Part shown: piece by piece, positions 15,520 to 24,211 of the stretch
Layout: each line of letters begins with the position of its first letter
How positions within the stretch are numbered: position 1 is the first letter of the stretch
From: an uncultured Granulosicoccaceae bacterium
GTDB lineage: Bacteria; Pseudomonadota; Gammaproteobacteria; Granulosicoccales; Granulosicoccaceae
Direction of reading: 5' to 3'
Assembly (NCBI GenBank): GCA_938041955.1
Contig: CALISD010000086.1
Coordinates: 1 to 44,405, forward strand
Length of the DNA: 44,405 bases
The notes under the pieces: generated by a model
Database searches by the model: none
What the model was told of the DNA's origin: nothing
Seen by the model: the letters and a program-made list of their open reading frames with translations, nothing else
Program-made: the position numbers and the translations under genes

Positions 15520-15788
15520 TATTCGTCCTCGCCAAATTTGTTGCTGATCAGATCAGTCACGGCGGCCATGGCGCTTTGTTGGTCATCGCCTTCGACGTAT
15601 AACTTTACGACGTTGCCACGACTGGCGGCTAACATCATTACGCTCATGATGCTTTTGGCATTGACGCGTTGATCTTGTTTTTCTATTTCAATAGAGCTTG
15701 TGAAGGCACTACAGATTTTTACCAGCTTGGCAGCTGCACGTGCATGTAGACCGAGTTTGTTGGTAATTTCAATTTCACTTTCTAGCAC
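15519..15788 (-). CDS. HPr-family phosphocarrier (NPr)
   Basis: This is an 89-residue HPr fold. The phosphorylation site His15 is in LGLHARAAAKLV, and Ser46 in AKSIMSVMML corresponds to the regulatory serine. It carries phosphate from enzyme I to EIIA-Ntr (PtsN), encoded a little upstream. It is placed between rapZ (62 bases upstream) and ptsI (one-base overlap), which matches the rpoN-linked nitrogen PTS cluster. No HPr kinase gene is in the cluster, so Ser46 may not be used. The gene symbol differs between species (ptsO, npr, ptsH), so I leave it blank. Confidence 0.92.
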   Translation of the reverse strand: MLESEIEITNKLGLHARAAAKLVKICSAFTSSIEIEKQDQRVNAKSIMSVMMLAASRGNVVKLYVEGDDQQSAMAAVTDLISNKFGEDE

Positions 15789-15850
15789 AATAGTCTTCTG
15801 TTTTCTCTCACTCTTGAGAGTGGCTAAATAGGTCGTGGTGGAGAGCTGCG

Positions 15851-16705
15851 TCAGGAAATTTCCCGATGCTTAACTGATATTTGGTCAATCTTGCTTTTAA
15901 TTCTTTGCCGAACTTTCTCAACGACATAAACCGAGCGATGCCGGCCGCCAGTGCAACCTACCGAGACGGTCAGATAGGCGCGATTTTCTGCTTCAAATAC
16001 CGGTGTCCAGTTGATAAAAAAATTGCTGATATCGTCGACCATGCGGTTGACCAGATCATGCTGCTCGAGGAATTCGGCCACCGGTTGATCCTGACCTGTG
16101 AGTGGTCTCAGAGGGGCTGACCAGTAAGGGTTAGGCAGGCAGCGCACATCAAAGATGAAATCAGTGCCGTACGGAGGCCCGTGTTTAAATCCAAATGATT
16201 GCAGCAGCACATTGACTGGTGATCTATTTAATCCGATCACCCGTTTGCGCATAACCTCACGCAACTGGTGCAGATTCAGATTGGTGGTATCTATCCGGAC
16301 GTCAGAGCATTGCTCAACGCCGGTCAACATGGCGCGTTCAGCAACAATGGCGGCCTCTAGCGGTGCGCCACTTCTGGATAACGGGTGCTTGCGTCTTGTT
16401 TCACTGAAGCGCGTGACCAGAGTGTCGTCTTGAGCATCAAGGAAAACAACTTGTGTTTCAACCCCGAGCGAACTGACCTGCGCAAGGGTAGACTGGAATT
16501 GACTTAGCAGGTCTATTTCACCGCGAGCATCTATGCCGACTGCTACGTTTTCGTAGTTTGATGAGTCCTGTGACATCTTCTTGGCCAGATCAACCAACAT
16601 GCTGTTCGGCAGGTTGTCGATGCAGTAATAGCCTTCATCTTCGAGCGTATGCAGTGCAACGCTTTTTCCTGCCCCTGAAAGGCCACTGATAATAGTTAAT
16701 CGCAT
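15851..16705 (-). CDS. rapZ: RapZ, RNase adapter / nucleotide-binding protein
   Basis: RapZ binds small RNAs and delivers them to RNase E in the control of glucosamine-6-phosphate synthase in enterobacteria. The P-loop is GLSGAGKS (residues 8-15), followed by DEGYYCIDNLP. The C-terminal RNA-binding domain has the hallmark GCTGGRHRSVYV (about 250-261). At 284 residues the length is normal. It sits between ptsN and NPr as in the usual rpoN cluster. Whether GlmY/GlmZ-type RNAs exist in this organism cannot be seen from the window. Confidence 0.94.
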   Translation of the reverse strand: MRLTIISGLSGAGKSVALHTLEDEGYYCIDNLPNSMLVDLAKKMSQDSSNYENVAVGIDARGEIDLLSQFQSTLAQVSSLGVETQVVFLDAQDDTLVTRFSETRRKHPLSRSGAPLEAAIVAERAMLTGVEQCSDVRIDTTNLNLHQLREVMRKRVIGLNRSPVNVLLQSFGFKHGPPYGTDFIFDVRCLPNPYWSAPLRPLTGQDQPVAEFLEQHDLVNRMVDDISNFFINWTPVFEAENRAYLTVSVGCTGGRHRSVYVVEKVRQRIKSKIDQISVKHREIS

Positions 16706-16831
16706 TCAATGCTTTCCATCAGAGCTATTGCCGGACGATGTGGATAGTCGGAGTAAGTTTAAGTATACAGGCTATGGGAAATACTGCATCGGGCGACACA
16801 GAATGTCTCCCGCGTGTGTTTGGCAAAGTGC

Positions 16832-17386
16832 TTATTTCCCGGTGGTAGGGTTGTCTTCTTTGTGGTTTTTGCCGGTATTTTCTTTGTCGCCGGATTCTTC
16901 ATTGCCAGTTTGATCTATGTTTTTTAGAAACTCGAGAATCTCTTCAGCGGAATGGGTTTTTCGCATCGAGGAGCGGTTGTCTTCTGAGTTAAAAAATTTT
17001 GCCAGGCTGGCAAGTATTTTTAAATGCCCGTCGACCTCTGCTTCCGGTATCAGCAAACCGACGATAATATCTACCGGCTCGCCATCGGGGGCATCGAAAT
17101 CTATCGGTTCTTTGAGGGTAATTGCGGCGCCAATCGGCTGAGTGACAAAATCCACCCGTCCATGCGGAATCGCGACACCGTGGCCAAGACCAGTGCAGCC
17201 CAGGCGCTCACGCGCTGCCAGCGCATCGATGACTTCCATATCGACGCTGTCATCAAGCTCATGCTCGTCGAGGCTGCTCTCCATCAACTCCGCCAGCATT
17301 TGTAGACACTTCTTCTTACTGCTCAATGAGGCTCCGCTGGATACGCGCGAAATATCAAAGAGATCGGTGTTTGATCTGGAATTCAT
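16832..17386 (-). CDS. ptsN: PtsN, EIIA-Ntr phosphotransferase component
   Basis: This is the final acceptor of the nitrogen PTS; its phosphorylation state controls potassium transport, envelope stress and other targets in the studied species. The active histidine is His75 in GHGVAIPHGRVD. At 184 residues it is longer than E. coli PtsN (163) because of a short N-terminal extension and a charged C-terminal tail (after residue 155, rich in Glu, Lys and Asp). It is upstream of rapZ by 126 bases and downstream of hpf, but a strong terminator at 17694-17726 separates them, so ptsN probably has its own promoter in 17387-17690. I see no other gene in that stretch. Confidence 0.92.
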   Translation of the reverse strand: MNSRSNTDLFDISRVSSGASLSSKKKCLQMLAELMESSLDEHELDDSVDMEVIDALAARERLGCTGLGHGVAIPHGRVDFVTQPIGAAITLKEPIDFDAPDGEPVDIIVGLLIPEAEVDGHLKILASLAKFFNSEDNRSSMRKTHSAEEILEFLKNIDQTGNEESGDKENTGKNHKEDNPTTGK

Positions 17387-17693
17387 TGAATAGGGCTAAG
17401 GAGTAGGTTTAATGGGCGAAATAAGCGGCGGAATTCTGTGGAGTGTTTTATAGCACAGGTTTGGGCGAGGTGATTGTGCGTCAGCAGCTGATTTCGGTAA
17501 TTTGGGAAAGGGCGTGGGTAAATGACGTTAGGGTCAGCCAGTCAACAATGGCGTTTAGTCGTTGCTCACATGATTGTAAGATATTAGAGGAGCGAGTCGA
17601 GCCGGACAAGTGAAAATGGGAAAAACCCACTATTGAACACCCGGCGTGTAAGTGGAGTGGGTTGTGTTTTGTATGCCCAATGTTTGTCGGACA

Positions 17694-17726
17694 AAAGGCG
17701 AGCAAGCGGGGGGCTTGCTCGCCTTT
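17694..17726 (-). terminator. strong intrinsic terminator after hpf
   Basis: The arms AAGGCGAGCAAGC (17695-17707) and GCTTGCTCGCCTT (17713-17725) pair perfectly over 13 bp around a 5-base loop. Read on the minus strand the stem ends in a run of T (CCTTTTG). It lies 21 bases past the hpf stop. Confidence 0.85.
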
Positions 17727-17746
17727 GGTCTTTTGCCCAGTTGTTC

Positions 17747-18109
17747 TTATTTGTCTTCTGTGTCAACAGGAATGTCAGCATCAGCTGTGATTTCGGCGTT
17801 AATTTTGTCTTTGTCTTTTCTATGGTGGTCTTTAACTTTTTCTTTATGTTTGATCAGTTGCCTGTCTAGTTTATCGGTCAGCAGGTCGATGGCAGCATAC
17901 ATATCTGTTTCTATGGTATCTGCGAAAAGTTGGCTGCCTTTGACGTTAACAGTGGCTTCAGCTTTTTGTCTTTGCTTCTCAACGCTTAAAATAACATGTA
18001 CATCCTGGACGTCGTCAGAGTGCCGTTCGAGGCGATCCATTTTTGATGTGACATATTGACGAAGTGAATCTGTGACATCCAGATGATGACCAGTGACAGT
18101 AAGGTTCAT
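17747..18109 (-). CDS. hpf: ribosome hibernation-promoting factor, short form
   Basis: HPF binds the 30S decoding centre and promotes ribosome dimerisation in stationary phase. The 120-residue protein starts MNLTVTGHHLDVTDSLRQYV and keeps the beta-alpha-beta core with DVHVILSVEKQRQKAEATV and the DMYAAIDLLTDKLDRQL helix. A Lys/Asp-rich tail of about 30 residues follows. The true start is ATG 18109, with TGGAGAAAAG just upstream; the in-frame upstream sequence is not conserved. It is located just after rpoN, as in many proteobacteria, but separated by a stem-loop at 18473-18502, so 18110-18470 should contain its promoter. No sigma-54 promoter consensus was seen there. Confidence 0.92.
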   Translation of the reverse strand: MNLTVTGHHLDVTDSLRQYVTSKMDRLERHSDDVQDVHVILSVEKQRQKAEATVNVKGSQLFADTIETDMYAAIDLLTDKLDRQLIKHKEKVKDHHRKDKDKINAEITADADIPVDTEDK

Positions 18110-18472
18110 TCGCTTTTCTCCAGTGGTGATTGTTGTCGCACAAGTGCAACCATGCTCGTACCGCGTTGATTGTGGTAAGCACATGAAAGTACGACAGTGA
18201 ATTATAAGATGCAGAGATTTTGCACAAGCTGTTATATAAACATGCGCTTGTTGAAATTAGCCGTCTATTACAAAAAAATAAAATAGTAAGAAAGACGGCG
18301 GGAAGAGTTGAGGGTGATGGCTGTGTTGATACGTGAAGTGCAGTGAGTGTCACTGCAACATGTTGGGCAGATTCAATACTAGATGTGCAATTGAATGCTG
18401 GGTTATTTGTGATGGGAATGTCCCGTCATTGATCCAACCTCTGTGTATCCAAGCCAGTTATCTTTATAACAA

Positions 18473-18502
18473 GAAACCCCGGGCGTTGTCGCCCGGTGTT
18501 TC
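18473..18502 (-). terminator. stem-loop terminator after rpoN
   Basis: GAAACCCCGGGCG (18473-18485) pairs with CGCCCGGTGTTTC (18490-18502) around a TTGT loop, with one mismatch. It is 58 bases past the rpoN stop, and the descending strand ends in TTTCTTGTT. The remaining gap to hpf (18110-18470) shows no gene. Confidence 0.6.
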
Positions 18503-18560
18503 GCCTTACTTAACACAATAGTGTGTCCAATTGCGCCATATTCAAATTAATTATGCCAAA

Positions 18561-20105
18561 TTAATTTAAGCGCTTTCTCTCATTAGATGGCGGTATTGAC
18601 ATTGATTCCCTGTATTTTGCTACGGTTCTGCGTGCAACCTGTATACCCGACGCCACCAGTGTACTTGCAATTTTGTTGTCGCTCAAAGGTTTTCCTGGAT
18701 CTTCTTTGGCAATAAATTTTCTGATCATTGCGCGTATTGCGGTTGCCGAGCATTCTCCACCGTCGGAGGTGGAAACATGGCTAGAGAAGAAATATTTGAA
18801 TTCAAAGATGCCACGTGGTGTATGAATATACTTTTGTGTAGTAACCCGTGAGATGGTGGATTCGTGTAACTCAAGGTGTTCAGCAATATCTCGTAGTACT
18901 AACGGCCTCATTGCCTCATCGCCGTATTCCAGAAAGCCACGTTGACGTTCAACTATCGCGGTGCCAACGCGCAATAATGTTTCGTTTCGGCTTTGTAGGC
19001 TCTTAATAAACCAACGTGCTTCCTGCAGTTGGTTGCGCATATAGTTGTTGTCATCGCTTTTATCTGCACGCTTTACGAGCCCGGCATACATTGAGTTCAC
19101 TGCCAGACGAGGGGCAATGTCAGGGTTCAACTCGACACGCCACACACCTTTTATTTTCTTCACAAATACATCTGGTACGATGTACTGTGGGTCTTTGGAT
19201 ACCACTTGTGAGCCTGGGCGCGGGGTCAGGCTTTGAATTGTTTGAATAGAGTTTTGCAATTGCGCGTCGTTAATTTTTAACTGGCGTTTGATTTTTGCAA
19301 AGTCACGCGCTGCAAGCATTTGCAGATGCTCACCGATTAATTGCTTGCATACTTCTATGTGCGGTGTTGAATCCATTTCACGTAGCTGCACCAACATGCA
19401 CTCGCGAGTGTCACGAGAGCCGCAGCCGATTGGGTCGAGTTGTTGAATAAGTCTGAGTAGTGCTTCTACTTCTTCGTCATCACAGAAGTCTTCAGGGTTG
19501 TCAAAATTGGCATTAACCGCTTCTACAATTTCACTGACTTCGTCTTCCAGGTAGCCGTTATCGTCAATGCAGTTGATCACGGTGGCGGCGATAACCTGGT
19601 CGGTTTCTGAAAGCGTTCTCAGGCGCAACTGATCCATCAAATGTTCTTGCAGGTTGCCAGTGCCGGCACTTGTGTACTCAGTGAAGTCGCGTTGGTTTTC
19701 GTCCCCTGACTGTGAACCGGTGGAACCGTAAGCAGGTTCATAAATATCTTCCCATGCGCTATCCACCGGGAGCTCATCAGGAATGTCAGGTGTAGCGTCA
19801 GCGACTTCGATGGTGGCTGACATGTCTTCGATGCTTTCGCCGCTCAGGCCATCGTCGGTAGTACTTTCGGTGGTGCCCTCTTGCTCCTTTGCTTCACGGT
19901 CATTGTCGCTGCGCATTTTTGCAGCTTCTTTGTCCGGATTGTCGTCGCCGTCTTCCTGTACCTCTAGCATTGGATTACTTTCCAGTGCTTCCTGTATCTC
20001 TGACTGCAATTCTAATGTGGACAGCTGCAGTAATTTTATTGCCTGCTGCAGCTGCGGGGTCATGGCCAGTTGATGGCCCATCTTCATTTGTAAGGATTGC
20101 TTCAT
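18561..20105 (-). CDS. rpoN: RNA polymerase sigma-54 factor
   Basis: Sigma-54 directs transcription that depends on enhancer-binding ATPases. The start MKQSLQMKMGHQLAMTPQLQQAIKLLQLS is the glutamine-rich region I. It is followed by an acidic region II (residues about 50-135, rich in Asp/Glu/Thr/Ser), the core-binding region, the helix-turn-helix and the RpoN box ARRTVAKYRE near the C-terminus. I chose ATG 20105, giving 514 residues, because family similarity begins there. The in-frame extension to 20219 is not conserved, and the ribosome-binding site is weak. A 372-base gap separates it from lptB, and a perfect palindrome lies in that gap at 20257-20274. Confidence 0.94.
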   Translation of the reverse strand: MKQSLQMKMGHQLAMTPQLQQAIKLLQLSTLELQSEIQEALESNPMLEVQEDGDDNPDKEAAKMRSDNDREAKEQEGTTESTTDDGLSGESIEDMSATIEVADATPDIPDELPVDSAWEDIYEPAYGSTGSQSGDENQRDFTEYTSAGTGNLQEHLMDQLRLRTLSETDQVIAATVINCIDDNGYLEDEVSEIVEAVNANFDNPEDFCDDEEVEALLRLIQQLDPIGCGSRDTRECMLVQLREMDSTPHIEVCKQLIGEHLQMLAARDFAKIKRQLKINDAQLQNSIQTIQSLTPRPGSQVVSKDPQYIVPDVFVKKIKGVWRVELNPDIAPRLAVNSMYAGLVKRADKSDDNNYMRNQLQEARWFIKSLQSRNETLLRVGTAIVERQRGFLEYGDEAMRPLVLRDIAEHLELHESTISRVTTQKYIHTPRGIFEFKYFFSSHVSTSDGGECSATAIRAMIRKFIAKEDPGKPLSDNKIASTLVASGIQVARRTVAKYRESMSIPPSNERKRLN

Positions 20106-20256
20106 ACTGTGCGCTGTACCGTTTGTTATACACAGACTGGTTGCAAAGAAGAGGTTCACGTAAACCTTCTCCAAGCTATTGGCTTCCTCGGCGAGCGCTG
20201 CGGAGTGCTCGTTAGCCAATGTCTGTTTTATTGTTTATTCGCTGTCGCAACCACAT

Positions 20257-20274
20257 TGATCGGAAATCCGATCA
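20257..20274. promoter_or_regulatory. perfect palindrome upstream of rpoN
   Basis: TGATCGGA and TCCGATCA are exact inverted repeats separated by AA, about 150 bases before the rpoN start. It looks like an operator for a dimeric regulator. The remainder of 20106-20477 holds no recognisable gene. Confidence 0.4.
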
Positions 20275-20477
20275 GGCAGTTGTGACGTACAGATAAAGTA
20301 TGGTTCAAAAGTACCCAACCGCAATGTCTATTCACCATTATTTATGTCCGGTGAACAAAGTCTCATTACAGTGGTGTAAATGGACAGGATGTTGCTATGG
20401 GTGGGTTTGTGGCGTCATTGCAATGACTGTTGTTAATGAAGTTGCAACAGAGACTGTGCGAAGCCCGCAGGATTTTG

Positions 20478-21203
20478 CTACATCGTAAACCCTTCACCGA
20501 GATAGACCTCTTTAACCTGCTGATTTTGAAGAATGTCATCAGCGCTACCCTCTGCAATCAACCCGCCATCGCTAAGGATATAGGCTCGATCACAGATACC
20601 AAGGGTTTCGCGAACATTGTGATCAGTGATCAGCACGCCGATGCCTCTCTGTTGCAAGTGGCTGATAATGCGTTGGATATCAATAACCGATATAGGGTCG
20701 ACGCCGGCGAAAGGTTCATCTAGCAGGATAAAAACCGGGTCTGCAGCCAGTGCTCGGGCGATCTCGACTCGCCGGCGCTCGCCACCTGACAGGCTCATCC
20801 CGAGACTGTCTCTTATATGCGTGATCTGTAGTTCGCTGAGTAGATTTTCAACAACGTCGCGATAGTCTCCTTTATGTAGATCAGGCCGATATTGAAGAAT
20901 CGAGACAATGTTCTCTTCGACAGTCAGTTTTCTGAAAACAGATGCTTCCTGCGGCAGATATCCGACACCTAGTCTGGCGCGCACGTGCATTGGATGTTGG
21001 GTTATATTTTTGCCATCGAGCAATATTCTGCCGCCATCAGGCTTCACCAACCCGACCACAATGTAGAAGCAGGTCGTTTTTCCCGCACCGTTCGGCCCCA
21101 GTAAGCCAACGACTTCACCCTGGTTAATGCTCAGTGAAACGCCTTTGAGCACGGTGCGTTTGCTATAGGATTTTTTCAGATCTTCTGCTAACAGCGTAGC
21201 CAT
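20478..21203 (-). CDS. lptB: LptB, ATPase of the lipopolysaccharide exporter
   Basis: LptB powers the LptB2FGC complex that extracts LPS from the inner membrane. This 241-residue ABC ATPase has Walker [10 protein letters not shown], the Q-loop YLPQEASVF, the signature [15 protein letters not shown], Walker [15 protein letters not shown] and the switch His in [11 protein letters not shown]. It has the normal length for LptB and lies 50 bases downstream of lptA. The permease genes lptF/lptG are not in the window. Confidence 0.95.
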   Translation of the reverse strand: MATLLAEDLKKSYSKRTVLKGVSLSINQGEVVGLLGPNGAGKTTCFYIVVGLVKPDGGRILLDGKNITQHPMHVRARLGVGYLPQEASVFRKLTVEENIVSILQYRPDLHKGDYRDVVENLLSELQITHIRDSLGMSLSGGERRRVEIARALAADPVFILLDEPFAGVDPISVIDIQRIISHLQQRGIGVLITDHNVRETLGICDRAYILSDGGLIAEGSADDILQNQQVKEVYLGEGFTM

Positions 21204-21253
21204 AAAATTATCTTGAGTTAGCGAATTTCGCCTGTTCAGTGCGGCTGAACAGT

Positions 21254-21781
21254 TCAGCGATTCAGTTTGCCGGGTTGTAGCACAATGTTGACCCGACCCT
21301 GCTTGTTGCCTGCTGCCTTGAAGGTAAGTTCATTCAAGTTGTATTCAATAGTGTGACCGGTGAGCTTCTGACCGGGTCTTTCGAAGTTGGCTGAGCCTTT
21401 GAAGGTGATATTGGCGGTCGCTGTGTTGTAGACAATCTCATTGCACTCACCGCGCATGAGTTGGTTATCGAGCGTCATTTGCTGAAACCTTATAGGGCGA
21501 CCAGTGCCTTTTATTTTGAATAGGGCGCCGTCTTTGATTTCGATTTCAATTCGATCGGCGGTAATGGACATTGAGCCCTGGGTGACTTCAACGTTACCTG
21601 AAAGCGTTTGGGTGCCGCGTCTTTCATCGAATTCCGATGCATCTGCTTTGACGTTGATGGGCTTTGTGTGATCTGCCAGTTGCGCAAATGAGCTGCTACT
21701 GAATAACAGGGCAATGAGCAGTGCTGCGACTCGGCAGATCAGAGAGGCATCGAAGTAACTATTGGTTCTTTGGATTTGCAA
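21254..21781 (-). CDS. lptA: LptA, periplasmic LPS-transport bridge protein
   Basis: LptA forms the periplasmic bridge that carries LPS from LptC to LptD. The sequence after the signal peptide ([19 protein letters not shown]) has the OstA/LptA beta-jellyroll pattern, with [39 protein letters not shown] and later [21 protein letters not shown] chose TTG 21781 because GGAGTGGAGG lies 6 bases upstream and the frame gives a proper signal peptide. It then overlaps the end of lptC by 23 bases. The longer in-frame start at 21871 would add 30 residues overlapping lptC and is less likely. Confidence 0.9.
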   Translation of the reverse strand: MQIQRTNSYFDASLICRVAALLIALLFSSSSFAQLADHTKPINVKADASEFDERRGTQTLSGNVEVTQGSMSITADRIEIEIKDGALFKIKGTGRPIRFQQMTLDNQLMRGECNEIVYNTATANITFKGSANFERPGQKLTGHTIEYNLNELTFKAAGNKQGRVNIVLQPGKLNR

Positions 21782-22367
21782 AGCGTGCCTCCACTCCGGA
21801 TGTAAACGACAAAACACCATTATCAATTTCGGCTCGCATGCTGTTGGCTTTATAGTTCCAGCCACTGCCATTTACCTCGACCGTATCGTCTGTGCTGATG
21901 ACTCTGGCGGTCGAATCAATAGTAATCGAATTTGTATCAACTGATATTGGCGGTTTCCCCAAGCTTCGATTATGCGTAAGTTCTACTTCGCCCTGCAAAT
22001 TCAATACATCAAAGTTTGCCGATACTTGACCGTTTAAAGCATTCGCCTGCCATTCTTCATTGTTGTCGGTGCGTAACTGAACACCTGGCTGTTCGATGCT
22101 TGAGTAACCTTCCAAATAGTGGTGGGATAGTGACTTACCGACCATTCTCATATAACGCCCGTTTTTGGAGTCGTTGTTGCGCTCTGGATTCGTAATATTG
22201 ATAATTTCAAAGTCTTCTAGGTAGTAGTCACTTTGATTCTCTGCCATTTCGATGGTGTCGGCCTCGATTAGCGTTTCAACATTGCGATCATCACTCCATT
22301 GCCACGACAAGACAGCAATAGCGAGCAATGTGAATATCCAGATTCCTCTTCCGAGTTTTGTGGGCAT
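21759..22367 (-). CDS. lptC: LptC, inner-membrane LPS-transport protein
   Basis: LptC is a bitopic protein that hands LPS from LptB2FG to LptA. There is one N-terminal membrane helix (GIWIFTLLAIAVLSWQW) followed by a periplasmic beta-jellyroll domain with the typical SDYYLEDFEIINITN segment and late strands SGWNYKANSMRAEIDNGVL. ATG 22367 gives 202 residues, close to family length. A GTG at 22412 adds 15 residues rich in His and cannot be excluded. It is downstream of kdsC and overlaps lptA. Confidence 0.88.
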   Translation of the reverse strand: MPTKLGRGIWIFTLLAIAVLSWQWSDDRNVETLIEADTIEMAENQSDYYLEDFEIINITNPERNNDSKNGRYMRMVGKSLSHHYLEGYSSIEQPGVQLRTDNNEEWQANALNGQVSANFDVLNLQGEVELTHNRSLGKPPISVDTNSITIDSTARVISTDDTVEVNGSGWNYKANSMRAEIDNGVLSFTSGVEARFANPKNQ

Positions 22368-22526
22368 TTTGGTCCAGTCAGCTACTTTGTGATGGTGCGC
22401 CCGGTGGTGCACCGAGATTCACCGTCATTTTAGATGAATCGAACTTAATAAGAACTTTATTCTATGTCGCCTATGGCTATTTGGCCTATCGGCGAGCAAT
22501 GTTCGGTTCAGTTTGCGAGCAGTTGT

Positions 22527-23051
22527 TTAAATCATGTAGCGTTTAACTGCCTCATCATATAGGTTTTTTGACTTCAAAATCAGTTCGCAGGCCTCACGTG
22601 CCGCCCCGTGACCGCCGGCTCTGGCGCTGGTCCAGTGAGCAATATTGCTTACCTCTTGGTTTGCATTTGGCACTGTCAGGGCCAACCCGACACGCCGCAT
22701 AACGGGTAGATCGATAATGTCATCTCCCATATAAGCGAAGTCAGTGGGTGGTATATCCAGCTGGCTGCACATACTTTCGAATGCTGGTAATTTGTCCCGC
22801 GCCCCTTGAATCACATGTTCGATGTTCAATTCCTCACATCGGTGGCGTACCACATTCGATTCGCGGCCAGTGATGATGCCTATCTTTATGCCAGCGTCAG
22901 CGAGCATGCGGATGCCGAGCCCATCGGCTGAGTGGAATCGTTTGAATTCCTGGCCATCATCACTTCTGTACAGCCCCCCGTCGGTAAGCACCCCGTCAAC
23001 ATCAAAGATAATTGCACGCACGGATTGGGCAAGGTGTGTTGCACTGGGCAT
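22527..23051 (-). CDS. kdsC: KdsC, 3-deoxy-D-manno-octulosonate 8-phosphate phosphatase
   Basis: KdsC releases Kdo for LPS inner-core synthesis. This HAD-family enzyme of 174 residues has the catalytic DVDGVLTDGG (motif I, residues about 17-26), the GIITGRES segment (motif II), Lys in ARDKLPAFE (motif III) and YMGDDIIDLPVM (motif IV). The C-terminal GGHGAAREACELIL is typical of KdsC tetramers. It lies 72 bases downstream of kdsD and 159 bases upstream of lptC, all on the minus strand. Confidence 0.94.
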   Translation of the reverse strand: MPSATHLAQSVRAIIFDVDGVLTDGGLYRSDDGQEFKRFHSADGLGIRMLADAGIKIGIITGRESNVVRHRCEELNIEHVIQGARDKLPAFESMCSQLDIPPTDFAYMGDDIIDLPVMRRVGLALTVPNANQEVSNIAHWTSARAGGHGAAREACELILKSKNLYDEAVKRYMI

Positions 23052-23123
23052 ATATCGTTCTCTAGCAGGTCGGGGCGTTTGTTTACTGCGGGATATGTAA
23101 AACTAAACTAGGAGAATTTGGTG

Positions 23124-24170
23124 TTACACAACACCTGCTTGAAGCAGGGTGTGCATGTTCAATGCACCGCAGACCGTTGCGTTGGCATCAAGCACCGGTA
23201 GTGCATAGATTTTGTGTTTCTCCATCAGCTCAAGTGCATCAATAGCTAACTGCTGTGCAGTGACGCTGTATCCGCCTTTTGTCATCACGTCGTCAATAAG
23301 CGTTTTGTTAATGTCTATATCGCGATCAAGCGCACGGCGTAAGTCACCATCGGAAAAGACGCCCAGTAGTTGCTTGTTGTCATCAATTACCGTCAGAAAC
23401 CCTAACTGGCCTGCGCTCATTGTGTACAGGGCGTCTCTTAGCAGAGTGCCGGTTAAAACTGAAGGTGAGGATTGACCACTGACCATCACATCTGCGACTG
23501 ACAACAGCAGTTTTCTGCCTAGTTTCCCACCAGGGTGAGTCATCGCAAAATCGGCAGCGCTAAAGCCTCTGGTTTCAAGTAAAACCACGGCCAGCGCATC
23601 GCCCATAGCAAGTGTTGCGGTAGTGCTTGAAGTGGGGGCGAGCCCGAGTGGGCAGGCTTCTTCTGCCACTGCTACGTTGAGCACGGCAGAGGCGGAATGT
23701 GCCAGTGAGGAGTTTATTTTTCCGGTGATAGCGATCACCGGTGTGCCCAGGCGCTTAACCAGTGGCAGGATAGTTTTTATTTCACTCGATTCTCCGCCAT
23801 AAGAGATGGCGATGATTACATCATCAGCGCGAATCATGCCGAGATCGCCGTGCGATGCCTCTGCAGGATGTACAAAGAAAGCGGGCGTTCCCGTGCTGGC
23901 TAGCGTGGCAGCGATTTTGTTTGCGATGTGGCCGGACTTACCCACCCCGCACACCACTACCCGGCCGCTACATCCCAGTAGTAAATCGCAGGCGTCTGCG
24001 AACTGCACATCTAGTGATTGGCTTAATGCTGCGACTGCTTTGGCTTCGGTGGCAAACACTTTTTTAGCCAGGATTAGCAGCTTGTTGCGTCGAGAATTCT
24101 CACCTGCTGTTGCAGCTGTGGAGACATCTGTCAGAGCTGGTCGATCTAGTAAGGGGGTTTCGTTATTCAA
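23124..24170 (-). CDS. kdsD: KdsD/KpsF-type arabinose-5-phosphate isomerase
   Basis: The enzyme interconverts ribulose-5-phosphate and arabinose-5-phosphate, the first step of Kdo synthesis. The 348-residue protein has an SIS sugar-isomerase domain (about 50-190) with GVGKSGHIANKIAATLASTG, HPAEASHGDLGM and SYGGESSEI, and then two CBS domains (about 220-345). The start is a TTG at 24170 with no strong ribosome-binding site, so the first 20-30 residues are uncertain. It lies 41 bases after the mlaA stop, which suggests a single transcript mlaC-mlaA-kdsD-kdsC. Confidence 0.92.
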   Translation of the reverse strand: MNNETPLLDRPALTDVSTAATAGENSRRNKLLILAKKVFATEAKAVAALSQSLDVQFADACDLLLGCSGRVVVCGVGKSGHIANKIAATLASTGTPAFFVHPAEASHGDLGMIRADDVIIAISYGGESSEIKTILPLVKRLGTPVIAITGKINSSLAHSASAVLNVAVAEEACPLGLAPTSSTTATLAMGDALAVVLLETRGFSAADFAMTHPGGKLGRKLLLSVADVMVSGQSSPSVLTGTLLRDALYTMSAGQLGFLTVIDDNKQLLGVFSDGDLRRALDRDIDINKTLIDDVMTKGGYSVTAQQLAIDALELMEKHKIYALPVLDANATVCGALNMHTLLQAGVV

Positions 24171-24211
24171 TGTTGGTCCATTGGTGGTCGCTCTGAACGA
24201 CGCTGCTGGTA

